Notes: generated by a model not told the origin, from the sequence alone. Positions 26,192 through 36,346 are shown, numbered from the stretch's first letter. The stretch: 64,000 bases of DNA from Clostridium sp. C2-6-12 (GCF_009928485.1 NZ_JAABNP010000011.1:102643-166642), one strand, 5' to 3'. Numbers and translations: made by a program.

Positions 26192-27883
26192 ATGAAAACA
26201 AGTAAAGCAAAACAATTATGTGCAGTAGCTTTAGCAGCGACACTTGGACTTTCAGTGTTAACTGGTTGCGGTGGCTCTAAGACTTCTGACAAAGCAGGAA
26301 CAACTGCAAGTAAAAGTAAACAAGAATTAGTTTATAATTTAGCAGCTGATCCTAAAACTTTAGATCCAGCATTAAATCAAGCAGTTGACGGATCTATTGT
26401 AGCAGCAAATATTTTTTCAGGATTATGTGATTTAGATGATAAGGATAAAGCTATTCCAGGTCAAGCTGAAAAGTGGGAGGTATCTCCAGATGGATTGAAA
26501 TATACTTTCCACTTAAAGAAGGATCTTAAATGGTCAAATGGGGATCCACTTAAGGCAAGTGATTTTGAATATTCATGGAAAAGAGTTTTAGATCCTAAAA
26601 CAGCATCTGTATATTCATTCCAATTATTATATATAAAAGGAGCAACTGAATATAATAAAGCAAAAAATAAAACAGAAGAAGAAATGAAAGCTTTAAAAGA
26701 TGCCGTTGGAGTTAAGGCGACTGATGACACTACATTAGTAGTTGAATTAGCAGCACCATGTCCATATTTCTTAGAATTAACAGCTTTTACAACATATTTC
26801 CCAGTAAATCAAAAGGTTGTTGAAGCTAATAAAGATTGGGCAAAAGATGCTAAAACTTTAGTTTCAAATGGACCTTTCAAAATGACGGATTATAAGATCA
26901 AAGATCAAATTGTATTAGAAAAAAATGAAAACTATGTAAACAAAGATAAAGTTAAACTTGATAAAATAACAATGAAGATGGTTACAGAAGATACATCAGC
27001 ATGGGCAAGTTATAAAACAGGTCAATTTGATATGATAGATAAAGTTGCGTCATCAGAAATTGTGCAAGCAGTAAAAGATAAGACTGCAATTACATTCCCT
27101 AATTTAGGAACTCAATTTATTGATATTAATGTTTCAGAAAAAGCAAAAGAAATAGATCCAAATGTTGCAAAGGTATTAAGCAATGCAAAGTTTAGACAAG
27201 CATTAGCTAATGCTATAGACAGACAAATAATTGTTGACAATGTACTTAAGAGTGGACAAACTCCTGCATTTAGTTTTGTATCAACTGGAATTAATGATCC
27301 AGAAGGAAAAGACTTTACAAGTAAAAAGTACTTTGAACCAAAAGGTGACATAGAAAAAGCTAAGAAGTTATTAGCTGAAGCTGGATATCCAGATGGTCAA
27401 GGATTACCACCGCTTGTAGTTCTTTATAACCCAGAAGGTGGTAATGGAGAATTATATCAAGCAATTCAAGATATGTGGAAGAAAATTGGAGTAAATGTTG
27501 AACTTCAAACTCAAGAATGGAAAGTATTCCAAGCAACAAGAAATGATTTAAAATATCAAATGGCAAGAGGTGCATGGAGTGCAGACTATGCTGATCCAAT
27601 GACATTTATAGATATGTGGGTATCTGATTCTCCTAATAATGAAATTGGATATAACAATTCAGAATATGATAAATTAGTTGCTTCAGCTAAAGCAGAAACA
27701 GATGCTAAGAAGAGATTCGAAATGATGCATAAAGCAGAAGATATTTTAATGGAAGATATGCCAATCATTCCTTTATATTACTCTACTTATACAAAGGGTA
27801 TAAAAGACTATGTTAAGGGTGTAAGAGTATCTCCACTTGGGCCTGTATACTTTGATAAAGCTTATATAGAAGGTAAAAAATAA
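26192..27883 (+). CDS. oppA: Oligopeptide-binding lipoprotein OppA
   Basis: This 563-aa extracellular solute-binding protein (family 5) has a lipobox LSVLTGCGGS. Family features include ADPKTLDPAL near the N-terminus, the WEVSPDGLKYTFHLKKDLKW core, and a C-terminal LMEDMPIIPLYYSTY segment. It captures peptides outside the cell and delivers them to OppBCDF. AAGGGGG lies upstream and a strong terminator follows, closing the operon. Confidence 0.95.
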   Translation: MKTSKAKQLCAVALAATLGLSVLTGCGGSKTSDKAGTTASKSKQELVYNLAADPKTLDPALNQAVDGSIVAANIFSGLCDLDDKDKAIPGQAEKWEVSPDGLKYTFHLKKDLKWSNGDPLKASDFEYSWKRVLDPKTASVYSFQLLYIKGATEYNKAKNKTEEEMKALKDAVGVKATDDTTLVVELAAPCPYFLELTAFTTYFPVNQKVVEANKDWAKDAKTLVSNGPFKMTDYKIKDQIVLEKNENYVNKDKVKLDKITMKMVTEDTSAWASYKTGQFDMIDKVASSEIVQAVKDKTAITFPNLGTQFIDINVSEKAKEIDPNVAKVLSNAKFRQALANAIDRQIIVDNVLKSGQTPAFSFVSTGINDPEGKDFTSKKYFEPKGDIEKAKKLLAEAGYPDGQGLPPLVVLYNPEGGNGELYQAIQDMWKKIGVNVELQTQEWKVFQATRNDLKYQMARGAWSADYADPMTFIDMWVSDSPNNEIGYNNSEYDKLVASAKAETDAKKRFEMMHKAEDILMEDMPIIPLYYSTYTKGIKDYVKGVRVSPLGPVYFDKAYIEGKK

Positions 27884-27906
27884 TTTGTATATTAATTAAA
27901 ACATAG

Positions 27907-27960
27907 AAGAAGTCATTTTAAATGCTGAATAAGCATTTAAAATGACTTCTTTTATGCTTT
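27907..27960 (+). terminator. Strong terminator after oppA
   Basis: A perfect 20-bp stem (27907-27926 with 27932-27951) has a 5-base loop and is followed by TTATGCTTT. Confidence 0.85.
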
Positions 27961-28870
27961 CATGTTAAGAACTCCACTTCTAAGCATGTGACTGGCGTAT
28001 AGTTATGACATTAAAAAATACTAGTATTCTAGGAAGACCTTACCGGAAATTTTGTGTAGCCGTTAAACTAAAAATAATAATTCAAAACTATGAGTTGAGA
28101 AAAAATTTATTTTTTATAACTGCATTTAATATGTGGAGTAATAATATAAATAAAGCAAAATTAACTAAAGAAACTTTGTCCATTGGATAACGCTTGTATA
28201 GAGTAATTTCATACATTTATAAAAATGGAGTGATTAAATAAATTTAAAATTTTAGATTGTAATTATGCCTATAGATTGGTTGCTAACCATATAGATGCTT
28301 TTTTACAACATTTTAAGATTACATAGTTGTTGTGGATATTCATCTCCTAATCAATATGAGGCTAATTACGAAAATTAATTAGTGAATTTATATAAAAATG
28401 TTAGTTAATTTATTATGAGGAGAAATAGTAATGGAAAACCTATATTTAACTTGTACTTTTTCTTGACATAGTAATAGATATATAACCACGATTGGAAAGA
28501 ATGGTTAAAAGTAAAGTCTATTTTTACCAACAATACAATTGACCATACTTTAGTTTAAATAAGATAATAATGGGATTAAGTGCGTTAATACTTCTTATTG
28601 TTATAGCTAAATAATTAGCAATAGTTTTATTAGTGCGATGCTTTGGATTATTAATATAAAAAGGAAAAAGTAATTCGATTATCGTAAAATGCGCATTTTT
28701 TATCTTAAAATGATTATTTAGGGAAAATATTAAAAAAATTTCTTTTAAAGATAAAATTCCCATGCTTTAGGCATAAGTACTTTATTTTGTTCAACATTGT
28801 GGTATCCTATTAATTGAAAGTAGCTTAATTGTTACAATGTTACTTATAAACATAAAAGGAGGATATTAAA
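27961..28870 (+). other. Gene-poor gap with possible decayed genes before the bacteriocin locus
   Basis: No intact gene is supported in these 910 bases. At 28431 a well-placed ribosome binding site (GAGGAGA) precedes an ATG frame that stops after 11 codons (MENLYLTCTFS). Around 28567-28660 a hydrophobic frame is broken by stops. Both look like relics of small membrane or immunity-type genes, but no family can be named. Confidence 0.35.
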
Positions 28871-29065
28871 ATGTTAGAATTATCACTTAAAGAACAAAAA
28901 CAAATCAATGGTGGAGTAAGTTACGTAGTTAAATTGTATACTAGTGATGGAACTTTACAAGAATCAATCTATGCTGAAACCTATAAAGATGCAATATACC
29001 TAAGAACAGTGTGGGTGAGAACACATGGTGGGTATGGAGTGCTAGTTAGAGGATATAAAGACTAG
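28871..29065 (+). CDS. Bacteriocin-like peptide with double-glycine leader
   Basis: This 64-aa precursor has a 15-residue leader, MLELSLKEQKQINGG, the classic class II double-glycine type with the spaced hydrophobic residues recognised by C39 peptidases. The predicted mature peptide is 49 aa, starts VSYVVKLYTSDGT and ends GVLVRGYKD. It is rich in Tyr and has no Cys, so it forms no disulfide or lanthionine. It lacks the pediocin YGNGV motif. AAAGGAGG lies upstream. The C39 exporter gene 124 bases downstream supports secretion. It could be a bacteriocin or a signalling peptide; no immunity gene was recognised. Confidence 0.82.
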   Translation: MLELSLKEQKQINGGVSYVVKLYTSDGTLQESIYAETYKDAIYLRTVWVRTHGGYGVLVRGYKD

Positions 29066-29094
29066 TTAGAAGTTATATTTTATCTATTAATAAA

Positions 29095-29128
29095 AAAAGC
29101 TGATTTCTAAGAGAAATCGGCTTTTCTT
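29095..29128 (+). terminator. Terminator between the peptide and exporter genes
   Basis: GCTGATTTCT pairs with AGAAATCGGC around a 3-base loop, extended by A/T pairs and followed by TTTTCTT. Partial readthrough would give more peptide than exporter. Confidence 0.8.
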
Positions 29129-29189
29129 AAAAGTTAAATTATGATAAATAATTAATTATAGTAGAAAATACAATATAAAAGGTGGAAAT

Positions 29190-31382
29190 ATGGATATACT
29201 AAAAAAATATTATTGTGTAAAACAGCATGACATAAAAGATTGTGGTCCTGCATGTATAGCTACTATCGCAAAACAATATGGATTAAATATACCAGTATCA
29301 AAAATAAGGGAAGTAGCAGGAACAGATTTAGAAGGTACCTCAGTTTATGGTTTAGTACAAGCATCAGAAAAATTAGGATTTAGTACAAAAGCAGTAAGGG
29401 TATCTAATAAAGAAGAGATATTTGATAATTTGCCGACACCTCTAATAGCGCATGTTATTATTGATGATATATTATTGCATTATGTAATAGTACATAAAAT
29501 TTCTAAGAAATATATTTTAGTTGCAGATCCTTCTAGAGGCATGATTAAATACACTCCAGAAGAATTTTTCAAAATATGGAGTGATATATTAATTTTAATG
29601 ATTCCTACAGCTACATTCAAAAAAGGTGATGAAAGCAAAGGGCTTTTCAAAAGATTTTGGGGACTAATAAAAGTTCAAAAAGGCTTGTTAATAAACATAT
29701 TTATATCGTCTCTATTAATAATTATATTAGGTATGGCAGGAACATTTTATTTCCAATTTTTAATAGATGACATCTTGCCTAATAAATTAAATAGCAATTT
29801 ATTTTCAATCTCTATAGCAATGTTGATTTTAATTATTTTTAAGATTGTAACAGAATTTTTTAGAAGTATATTACTTATTTATATGGCTCAAAATATAGAT
29901 ATTCCATTATTGTTAGGTTATTACAAGCATGTAATAAGATTACCTATGAATTTTTTTAGTACAAGAAAAGTAGGAGAAATTATTTCTAGATTTAATGATG
30001 GAAATAAAATAAGGAATGCAATTTCATCAGCAACTATAACTTTAATGATTGATGTTATAATGGCGCTTGTTGGAGGCATAATTTTATATCTTCAAAGTTC
30101 AAAGTTATTCTTTAGTTGTTTAATTCCGATAATTATGTATTTAATTTTAGTATTCGGATTTAAAAATAAATTGAAACAAATCAATAGAATAGTCATGGAA
30201 GATGATGCTATATTAACATCTTATCTAGTGGAATCTTTAGAAGGAATAGAAACAATAAAAGCTTTTAATGGTGAAAATTTAGTAGAAATAAAAACTGAAA
30301 ATAAGTTTTTAAAACTTATGAAAAGTTATTTTAAACATGGATACATTTATAATCTTCAAAGTACGTTAAAGAGTGTGGTAAGTGGTATATTTAGTATATG
30401 TTTATTATGGTTTGGAGGTAGTTTAGTTTTAAAAGGAGATATAACTATTGGAGAATTAATAAGTTTTAATGCATTGCTTGTCTATTTTATTCAACCAATA
30501 GAAAGGTTGATAAATTTGCAACCACAATTACAAGAAGCAGTAGTTGCTAGTGATAGATTAGGAGAAATATTGGATTTGGAGTTAGAAAGGTCAACAAATG
30601 GAAAAGTTAAACCCCAATCATTAATTGGCGATATAAGTTTAAAGCATGTGAACTTTCAATATGGAGTTAGAGATCCAGTATTAAATGATATAAGCATGAA
30701 TATTAAAAAGGGAGATAAAATAGCCTTAGTTGGAGAAAGTGGTTCAGGAAAAACAACCATTGCAAAACTTTTAATGGGATTTTATAAATTAGAAGATGGT
30801 GAAATAATTATAAATGATTATAATATAAAAGATATAGATAAGGAAATATTAAGAGATAAGGTCAGTTATATATCGCAAGATTCATTTTTGTTCTCTGGAA
30901 CTATAAGAGAAAATTTGGAATTTGCTAATAAAAATATAACTTATGAAGATATGACTTATGCTTGTAAGAAAGCACAAATTCATGAATATATAGAAAATTT
31001 ACCTTTAAGATATGAAACACCTTTAGAAGAAAAGGGAATGAATTTATCTGGTGGGCAAAGGCAAAGATTATCAATTGCTAGAGCTTTGTTAAAGAAACCA
31101 GAAATATTAATAATGGATGAAGCAACCTCTAATCTTGATTCTATAACAGAAAAAGCAATACAAAAGACATTGGAAGAATGTGCAGGAAATTTAACTACAA
31201 TAATAATAGCACATAGGTTAAGTACAATTATGAAATGTAACATGATATATGTTATAGATAAAGGAAATATAGTAGAGTCAGGTACTCATAAAGAACTATT
31301 GGTAAAAAAAGGTTATTATTATAACTTATGGAGAGTACAAAGTGTTGATAAATTAGATAATATACTTGTAAACAATGTATGA
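29190..31382 (+). CDS. Peptidase-containing ABC exporter (C39 domain) for double-glycine peptides
   Basis: This 730-aa exporter cleaves the leader and pumps the peptide out. The N-terminal C39 peptidase (about 1-140) has the catalytic Cys in KDCGPAC, the His in LLHYVIVHK and the Asp in VADPSRG. A six-span membrane domain follows (about 165-455). The ATPase has Walker A GESGSGKTT, signature LSGGQRQRLSIARAL and Walker B ILIMDEATSNLD. The length is normal for LagD/ComA-type proteins. AAGGTGG lies upstream. The next gene starts 13 bases after the stop. Confidence 0.95.
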   Translation: MDILKKYYCVKQHDIKDCGPACIATIAKQYGLNIPVSKIREVAGTDLEGTSVYGLVQASEKLGFSTKAVRVSNKEEIFDNLPTPLIAHVIIDDILLHYVIVHKISKKYILVADPSRGMIKYTPEEFFKIWSDILILMIPTATFKKGDESKGLFKRFWGLIKVQKGLLINIFISSLLIIILGMAGTFYFQFLIDDILPNKLNSNLFSISIAMLILIIFKIVTEFFRSILLIYMAQNIDIPLLLGYYKHVIRLPMNFFSTRKVGEIISRFNDGNKIRNAISSATITLMIDVIMALVGGIILYLQSSKLFFSCLIPIIMYLILVFGFKNKLKQINRIVMEDDAILTSYLVESLEGIETIKAFNGENLVEIKTENKFLKLMKSYFKHGYIYNLQSTLKSVVSGIFSICLLWFGGSLVLKGDITIGELISFNALLVYFIQPIERLINLQPQLQEAVVASDRLGEILDLELERSTNGKVKPQSLIGDISLKHVNFQYGVRDPVLNDISMNIKKGDKIALVGESGSGKTTIAKLLMGFYKLEDGEIIINDYNIKDIDKEILRDKVSYISQDSFLFSGTIRENLEFANKNITYEDMTYACKKAQIHEYIENLPLRYETPLEEKGMNLSGGQRQRLSIARALLKKPEILIMDEATSNLDSITEKAIQKTLEECAGNLTTIIIAHRLSTIMKCNMIYVIDKGNIVESGTHKELLVKKGYYYNLWRVQSVDKLDNILVNNV

Positions 31383-31395
31383 AGGTGGTATCGCA

Positions 31396-31917
31396 ATGAA
31401 ATATAAGATTGAAAATTTAGATGATGTTACAGATGCCAAAGATATAATGAATGCTTATTTAGATTCATGTTCATATAAATTATTAAAATATATATTTTAT
31501 ATAGTAATGTTATTGTTAATTTCCACTATAATTTGGTCTATATATGCAAAAAAGACTATAGTAATTAGTGCACATGGTGAAGTATACCCCAAAGATAGCA
31601 TTTGCAATATATATATTAAAAATACAAGTTTTGGAACTATAAAAGAAGGAGACAAAGTACAATTAGAAATTATACCTTTTTCACAAAAAGAATATGGAGT
31701 AATAATTTCTAAAGTAGAAAATATAAGTAATGATATTGTGATAGATGAAAAATCAGGAGAAAAATTTTATACAGCGACATGTAAATTATATGCTAATATA
31801 CTTGCGGATAAAAAAGGGAACAATGTAAATATAAAAAATGGAATGGAAGCGAATGTGAGTATAATAAGTTACGAGACACCCTATTTTGAATACATATTAA
31901 ATAAAATAATCAAATAG
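31396..31917 (+). CDS. Shortened HlyD-like accessory (membrane fusion) protein of the bacteriocin exporter
   Basis: This 173-aa protein resembles the two ends of bacteriocin secretion accessory proteins, which are normally about 400-470 aa. It keeps the cytoplasmic start, one membrane span (about 38-56, YIFYIVMLLLISTIIWSIYA), the GEVYP segment where the periplasmic part begins, and the terminal beta-barrel-like region (GTIKEGDKVQLEI, GMEANVSIISYE). The lipoyl-like and long helical hairpin regions are missing. The frame is intact with normal codon use, so it is either a functional minimal form or an in-frame deletion. AAGGTGG overlaps the exporter's stop, selecting ATG 31396. Confidence 0.7.
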   Translation: MKYKIENLDDVTDAKDIMNAYLDSCSYKLLKYIFYIVMLLLISTIIWSIYAKKTIVISAHGEVYPKDSICNIYIKNTSFGTIKEGDKVQLEIIPFSQKEYGVIISKVENISNDIVIDEKSGEKFYTATCKLYANILADKKGNNVNIKNGMEANVSIISYETPYFEYILNKIIK

Positions 31918-31972
31918 CCTGAAATTTTAAATTAATAATTGTAAAAAATGTTTTGGTTAAATTTAATTATTA

Positions 31973-33527
31973 CTGGACAGTCAAAACTTCTTTATCATTA
32001 AGAAACCTATAAGTCCTCATAAAATGAAGAGTCTACCTGTTTATTTTTAATTATTTTGATTATGCTTAAACTCGCATTTTTAGCCATAATGCGAATAATG
32101 TTTTTTCGTAAGTAGCATGCTACAGTTGTTTCTGAAACTATATTTTTTGATGGTGTTCGTAAATATCTAAAAATTTTATTATTTAATTCAGTTGATGAAA
32201 AATTTAATGCTATTATTTGTAATAATCCTATGGCAATACAACTACACATAACATACATTTCAATAGCATCAATTTCAGTTTTTTTCTTAAATCTATTTAG
32301 CTTTGGCATTGATTTATTCCAAAACTGATAACTAAAAGCACCAATAACTTGTTTTAGTTCACGAAATGTACACTCGATTTTAAAACGATAGCTGTACAGC
32401 CTTATTATTACTTCTGGATTTAGATTAAGATCTGTGCTAACCAATATAGAATTTATACCGTTGTAACTGACAAGTACAAAACGCAACGCTTGGTATAATT
32501 TTTATCCCCAAAGAAGATTTATACAATAGTAGCTAACTTCTTGCTCCTTGCCATAAATCTTAACTGTAGTTGTTTTAAAAGATTCCTTTTTTTCTTGTAA
32601 GTAATCTTTTAACTTAACAGAAGCTCCTTTTTTATGGTATGGTCCTCGTCCACTATATTCGCCTGGTTGTTCATAAGTGGCACAAGATTTTTTAGCTTTT
32701 GTTACAATTTGTAGTGTACTGCCATTTTTTTTATTTAGATTGCTTAAGGCTATAAGTGCAGGAACAGAAAGAAAATATCTATCTAAAAGCAGAATTGATT
32801 TTTCGCCCAATTTTTTTGAGATCGAAAAGCCATTATGAATCATTTGAACAATATGTGATTCATGTTTTTCTTCTGGCTGTACCAAGCTTCGGATAGTTTT
32901 TACACCATCTTGAAGATTAATTAAAAGAGGAATACAAAACATCTTTGAGTTATTTCCTGCAAGTACTCCTATACCACCAAACATATAACCAAAAATATAT
33001 TCTCATTTTGAAGAATTTTCAGATTCTTGGTGTAGTTTTTTTCGCCTGGCATCTTGCTAGCCTCTTTTGAAGCTTTAACACCATCGCCTACAAGAATTGT
33101 TATACCATCTTCTTTATAAATCAGAGCAAAGCTTTTAACAACTTGAATCCATTTATTTGCTATAGTTTCAAGGGTCCATGATGAAGCATGAAAAAAATGT
33201 ATCAGCGTAGCATAGCTACTATGCGAAAGATTCAAATCACGAATTATGGATGTTAATCCAAATGAATCTGAACGTAGCATAAGACCAATTATAATAATTA
33301 CAAACCAGTTAAATGAAGCTTGCATTGAAAAACATTCTTTAAAGTTGGCTAAAATTTTATTTAATAAATTCCACATAAATCTATATTGTCTCTACCAATA
33401 TTATGATAAACTAATTTTAGTTAATTCTTTTGGTAGAGTGTATCTCCTTTTTTATTAAGCAATTAAAAGGATACTATAAATTTATTCAAAAGGGTTAACT
33501 TTTTTTATAAAACTTTTGACTGTCCAG
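31973..33527 (-). mobile_element. Insertion sequence with decayed DDE transposase
   Basis: Inverted ends share CTGGACAGTCAAAA (31973-31986) and its complement (33514-33527). They are flanked by exact 8-bp direct repeats AATTATTA (31965-31972 and 33528-33535). The 1555-bp element holds one transposase gene broken by a frameshift and a stop. It inserted just downstream of the bacteriocin exporter genes, between them and further decayed sequence. Confidence 0.85.
32007..33376 (-). pseudogene. Transposase pseudogene, IS4-like DDE type
   Basis: Three pieces make up one transposase of about 455 aa. The first (33376 to about 32990) contains LVGDGVKASKEASKMPG with a probable catalytic Asp. A frameshift at a T5 run near 32992-32996 moves the frame into the second piece (GGIGVLAGNNSKMFCIPL, then LLLDRYFLS). 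A TAA at 32502-32504, just after NLLWG, interrupts the same frame before the third piece, which contains YRFKIECTFRELKQVIGAF with the likely catalytic Glu. The pattern is that of IS4-like transposases. It is inactive unless rescued by recoding. Confidence 0.85.
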
Positions 33528-33535
33528 AATTATTA

Positions 33536-34318
33536 AAATTATCAAATTTATTGCTTTAAGAGAAATGACTTTAGCGACTTGTTAAGTTATTAGTTAGAGA
33601 AATGGATTGTAAAGAGTAAATAATTAAAAGTAGACTTAATTTATTCTTAAGTAAAAAATAAAGAAACCATCTTTTTACATAGATGAAAACACAGCCTTAA
33701 ATATTCATGAAAGAGAATATGTTGTTTTTTAGTAAGTATAAAATTGTTTCATTCGTATATAGAAATAATTTAAGAATATATTTATAGCTACCCCAAATAA
33801 TAAAGCATTATAGTTACTAGAGATGAAATTCTATATATAGTGGTCTTTGAAAAATAACTTATAGTTTAGCTTTAGATAAACAGAATCGTCAATATTCGGA
33901 ACTAGGAAAAAGATTTTAAATATTATCATTAGATAAAGTAAAGCTTATAACTATAACTGGAGATTTAGGTTGTGCCCCTAAAATAAGGCATGGGTTCTTC
34001 ATGAAGTTTTAAGTAACTGATCTAAATTTGAAGATGCTAATTTTTGGTAGGATTTGAAAATAATCATGATGCGTGTGTATATAAATAAGATAAACGATGA
34101 TACGATAGCAATTCAAACAGCCGGTTTATTTCTAGAAATGGTTGACGATTCTTGTGCTTTCGGACAGAATTCACTAAATAATACTCTTAATGATATAAAC
34201 ATGGAATTGGTAAAAGTTCTGTTACCGATATTAATTTGCTTCACTTTCCATCTTGCCTGGATAGGCACCTGTTTGTAAGATTTATTAAGCCAGTGATTAA
34301 GAAAGGTAATGGTACATT
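33536..34318 (+). other. Gap with degenerate coding sequence
   Basis: No intact gene is supported. A short frame around 33925-34009 reads like the middle of a protein (LSLDKVKLITITGDLGC) but is bounded by stops. An open frame at 34054-34278 has no ribosome binding site and no recognisable motif. The area is probably decayed. Confidence 0.35.
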
Positions 34319-34894
34319 ATGAATACATTTAAATTTTTATTCTTTCACGCAGTCAAAAACTTAAAGAGAAATTTTGCAATAACTATTTTTTCTATAAGTA
34401 CTGTATCTGTAACGTTTTTTATTGTTGGAATGTTTTTACTGTATTTGCTGTCGGTTAATAATAGTTCAGAAACTCTTTTTAAAGGATATAATGAAATTAG
34501 TACTGTCTTAAGAATGGCCGAAATAGGAATATTTTTGATATTACCGGCTATTTCAGTATTATTAATCGTAAGTGGATTTAAGATGGCTGTATTTATTAGA
34601 AGGGATGAAATAAATATAATGAAGCTTATTGGAGCTACTAACTGGTTTATTCGCTGGCCGTTTATTATTGAAGGATTAGTTGTAGGAACTATAGGAGCTT
34701 TTGTTGGAAATTTAGCTCTATTTATTTTATATAGTTTTATTTCCACTGAAATGTTGGAGTATAATTCCCAATTAAGTTCTGTACAAATTATTTTTATAAT
34801 AAAAGTGTTTTTGTCATTTGGAATAGCAGGTGCATTTATAGGACCTATAGCCAATATTATCGCCTTAAGAAAAATTCTTAATTCTGAAGTTTAA
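34319..34894 (+). CDS. FtsX-like permease lacking the extracellular domain
   Basis: This 191-aa membrane protein starts FKFLFFHAVKNLKRN and has a first span as in FtsX, then jumps to a segment equivalent to the C-terminal three spans. The loop IRRDEINIMKLIGATNWFIRWPFIIEG is the usual FtsX coupling region (interrupted reading beyond this point is not needed). Normal FtsX is about 290-310 aa, with a roughly 100-aa extracellular domain between spans 1 and 2; here only about 25 residues remain. No ftsE is adjacent. AAAGGTAATGG gives a plausible ribosome binding site. It may be a relic paralogue kept in frame, or a minimal permease. Confidence 0.65.
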   Translation: MNTFKFLFFHAVKNLKRNFAITIFSISTVSVTFFIVGMFLLYLLSVNNSSETLFKGYNEISTVLRMAEIGIFLILPAISVLLIVSGFKMAVFIRRDEINIMKLIGATNWFIRWPFIIEGLVVGTIGAFVGNLALFILYSFISTEMLEYNSQLSSVQIIFIIKVFLSFGIAGAFIGPIANIIALRKILNSEV

Positions 34895-35275
34895 GAAAAT
34901 TAGAGATATAATTAACAAGTTAGAACTTAATCTAAGTAAAAGCAAAACAAGAATATTTTCATTATAATAATATTGTCGATTGGTGCAATGTATTTACAAT
35001 AAATCCAGGCCCAAAATAAAAAGTTAAAATGCATTAGCTAGAAATGCATTATATTAAGATTTATAGCATAGAATGGATGAACGGAATGTTAAAATAGTTA
35101 AAGTGAGAAATTACTTATAATCATTTAATTTATTCTACATTTATAAGCTAAGGAATCATACTTTGCTATATTTATAATTAGTTAAATAAATATATGTTTT
35201 ACAATTAATTTAGTATTTGTATTGCCTCCAAAATGCAAATTAATTTGTAAAATCACGATTATAAATAACAAAGTA

Positions 35276-35304
35276 TTGAATTGGTAATAAATAAGTAGTA
35301 AAAT
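35276..35304 (+). promoter_or_regulatory. Promoter of serA
   Basis: TTGAAT and TAAAAT are separated by exactly 17 bases, about 110 bases before serA. The leader may fold (CAGTGAAACT facing AGTTTTGATG). The rest of the gap 34895-35275 holds nothing recognisable, and there is no T-box motif. Confidence 0.55.
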
Positions 35305-35416
35305 ATAAAAAATAAGTATAGCGTCCACATCCAGTGAAACTGTAATTCAGATAGTTTTGATGGGATTTGGGGATTTTAGCAATAAGCATATTTATAATTA
35401 AGGGGGATTTTTTAAA

Positions 35417-36325
35417 ATGATTAGAGTATTAACAAACGACGGATTAGAAAGTGCATCAATTGAAGCATTAAGAACATTGGGGGCAGAAGTTATTAATGAA
35501 CACATTGAGCAAGATGTATTAGGTGAAAAATTAAAGGATTTTGATGCAATAGTTATCAGATCAGCTACTACACTTACTTCTGATGTATTTAAAGCAGAAG
35601 AAGGCGGAAAATTAAGATTAGCTATTAGAGCTGGTGTTGGAATAGATAATATAGATATTCCAGCAGGAGAAAGTGTTGGGGTAACAGTAAAAAATACTCC
35701 TGCAGCTAGTTCAGATTCAGTTGCAGAGCTTGCAATTGGACATATGTTTGCATTAGCAAGATTTATTGCTATTTCTAATTACACTATGAGAAATGGTGAA
35801 TGGAATAAAAAGAAATACCAAGGAACTGAAATTGCAGGTAAGACTCTTGGTATTGTTGGAATGGGAAGAATTGGTCAATCATTAGCTAAGAAAGCTGAAG
35901 CTTTAGGAATGAAGGTTGTATATTATACAATTGAAGGGAAACATGACGATTTGACTTATGATTTTGTATCATTTGAAGAAGTTTTAAAGAATTCTGACTT
36001 TATATCACTTCATGTACCATATGATAAGGTTGCTGGATCATTAATTGGAAAGAAAGAATTAGAATTAATGAAAAACACTGCATACCTTATTAACTGTGCT
36101 AGAGGTAAGGTTGTTGATGAAGCAGCATTAATTGAAGCTCTTGATAAAGGTGAAATTGCTGGGGCTGGTATTGACGTATTTGAACAAGAACCAACTAAAA
36201 ATGAAACATTGGTTAATCATCCTAAAGTAAGTGTAACACCACATATTGGAGCAGCAACAGAAGAGGCTCAAACAAGAATTGGTGAAGAGGTTGTTTCTAT
36301 AATTAAAGAATTCTTTAATCTATAA
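35417..36325 (+). CDS. serA: D-3-phosphoglycerate dehydrogenase (short form)
   Basis: This 302-aa NAD-dependent 2-hydroxyacid dehydrogenase starts serine synthesis by oxidising 3-phosphoglycerate. The nucleotide-binding motif is GIVGMGRIGQSLAKKA. The catalytic Arg lies in INCARGKVVDE, the Glu in FEQEPT and the His in TPHIGAATEEAQ. There is no C-terminal ACT domain, so it is the short type not regulated by serine through ACT. AAGGGGG lies upstream. The DUF1015 gene starts 21 bases downstream. Confidence 0.93.
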   Translation: MIRVLTNDGLESASIEALRTLGAEVINEHIEQDVLGEKLKDFDAIVIRSATTLTSDVFKAEEGGKLRLAIRAGVGIDNIDIPAGESVGVTVKNTPAASSDSVAELAIGHMFALARFIAISNYTMRNGEWNKKKYQGTEIAGKTLGIVGMGRIGQSLAKKAEALGMKVVYYTIEGKHDDLTYDFVSFEEVLKNSDFISLHVPYDKVAGSLIGKKELELMKNTAYLINCARGKVVDEAALIEALDKGEIAGAGIDVFEQEPTKNETLVNHPKVSVTPHIGAATEEAQTRIGEEVVSIIKEFFNL

Positions 36326-36346
36326 TTGTTTGGGAGGAATAATTTA

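Noticed and set aside
28005..28190. 61-codon frame after oppA
   Set aside because: No ribosome binding site or family resemblance; lies in a decayed gap.
32502..32984. Three separate small genes in the insertion sequence
   Set aside because: The pieces join into one transposase; two share a frame across a single TAA and the third differs by a frameshift at a T run.
34054..34278. 74-codon frame before the FtsX-like gene
   Set aside because: No ribosome binding site, no motif, and surrounded by broken frames.
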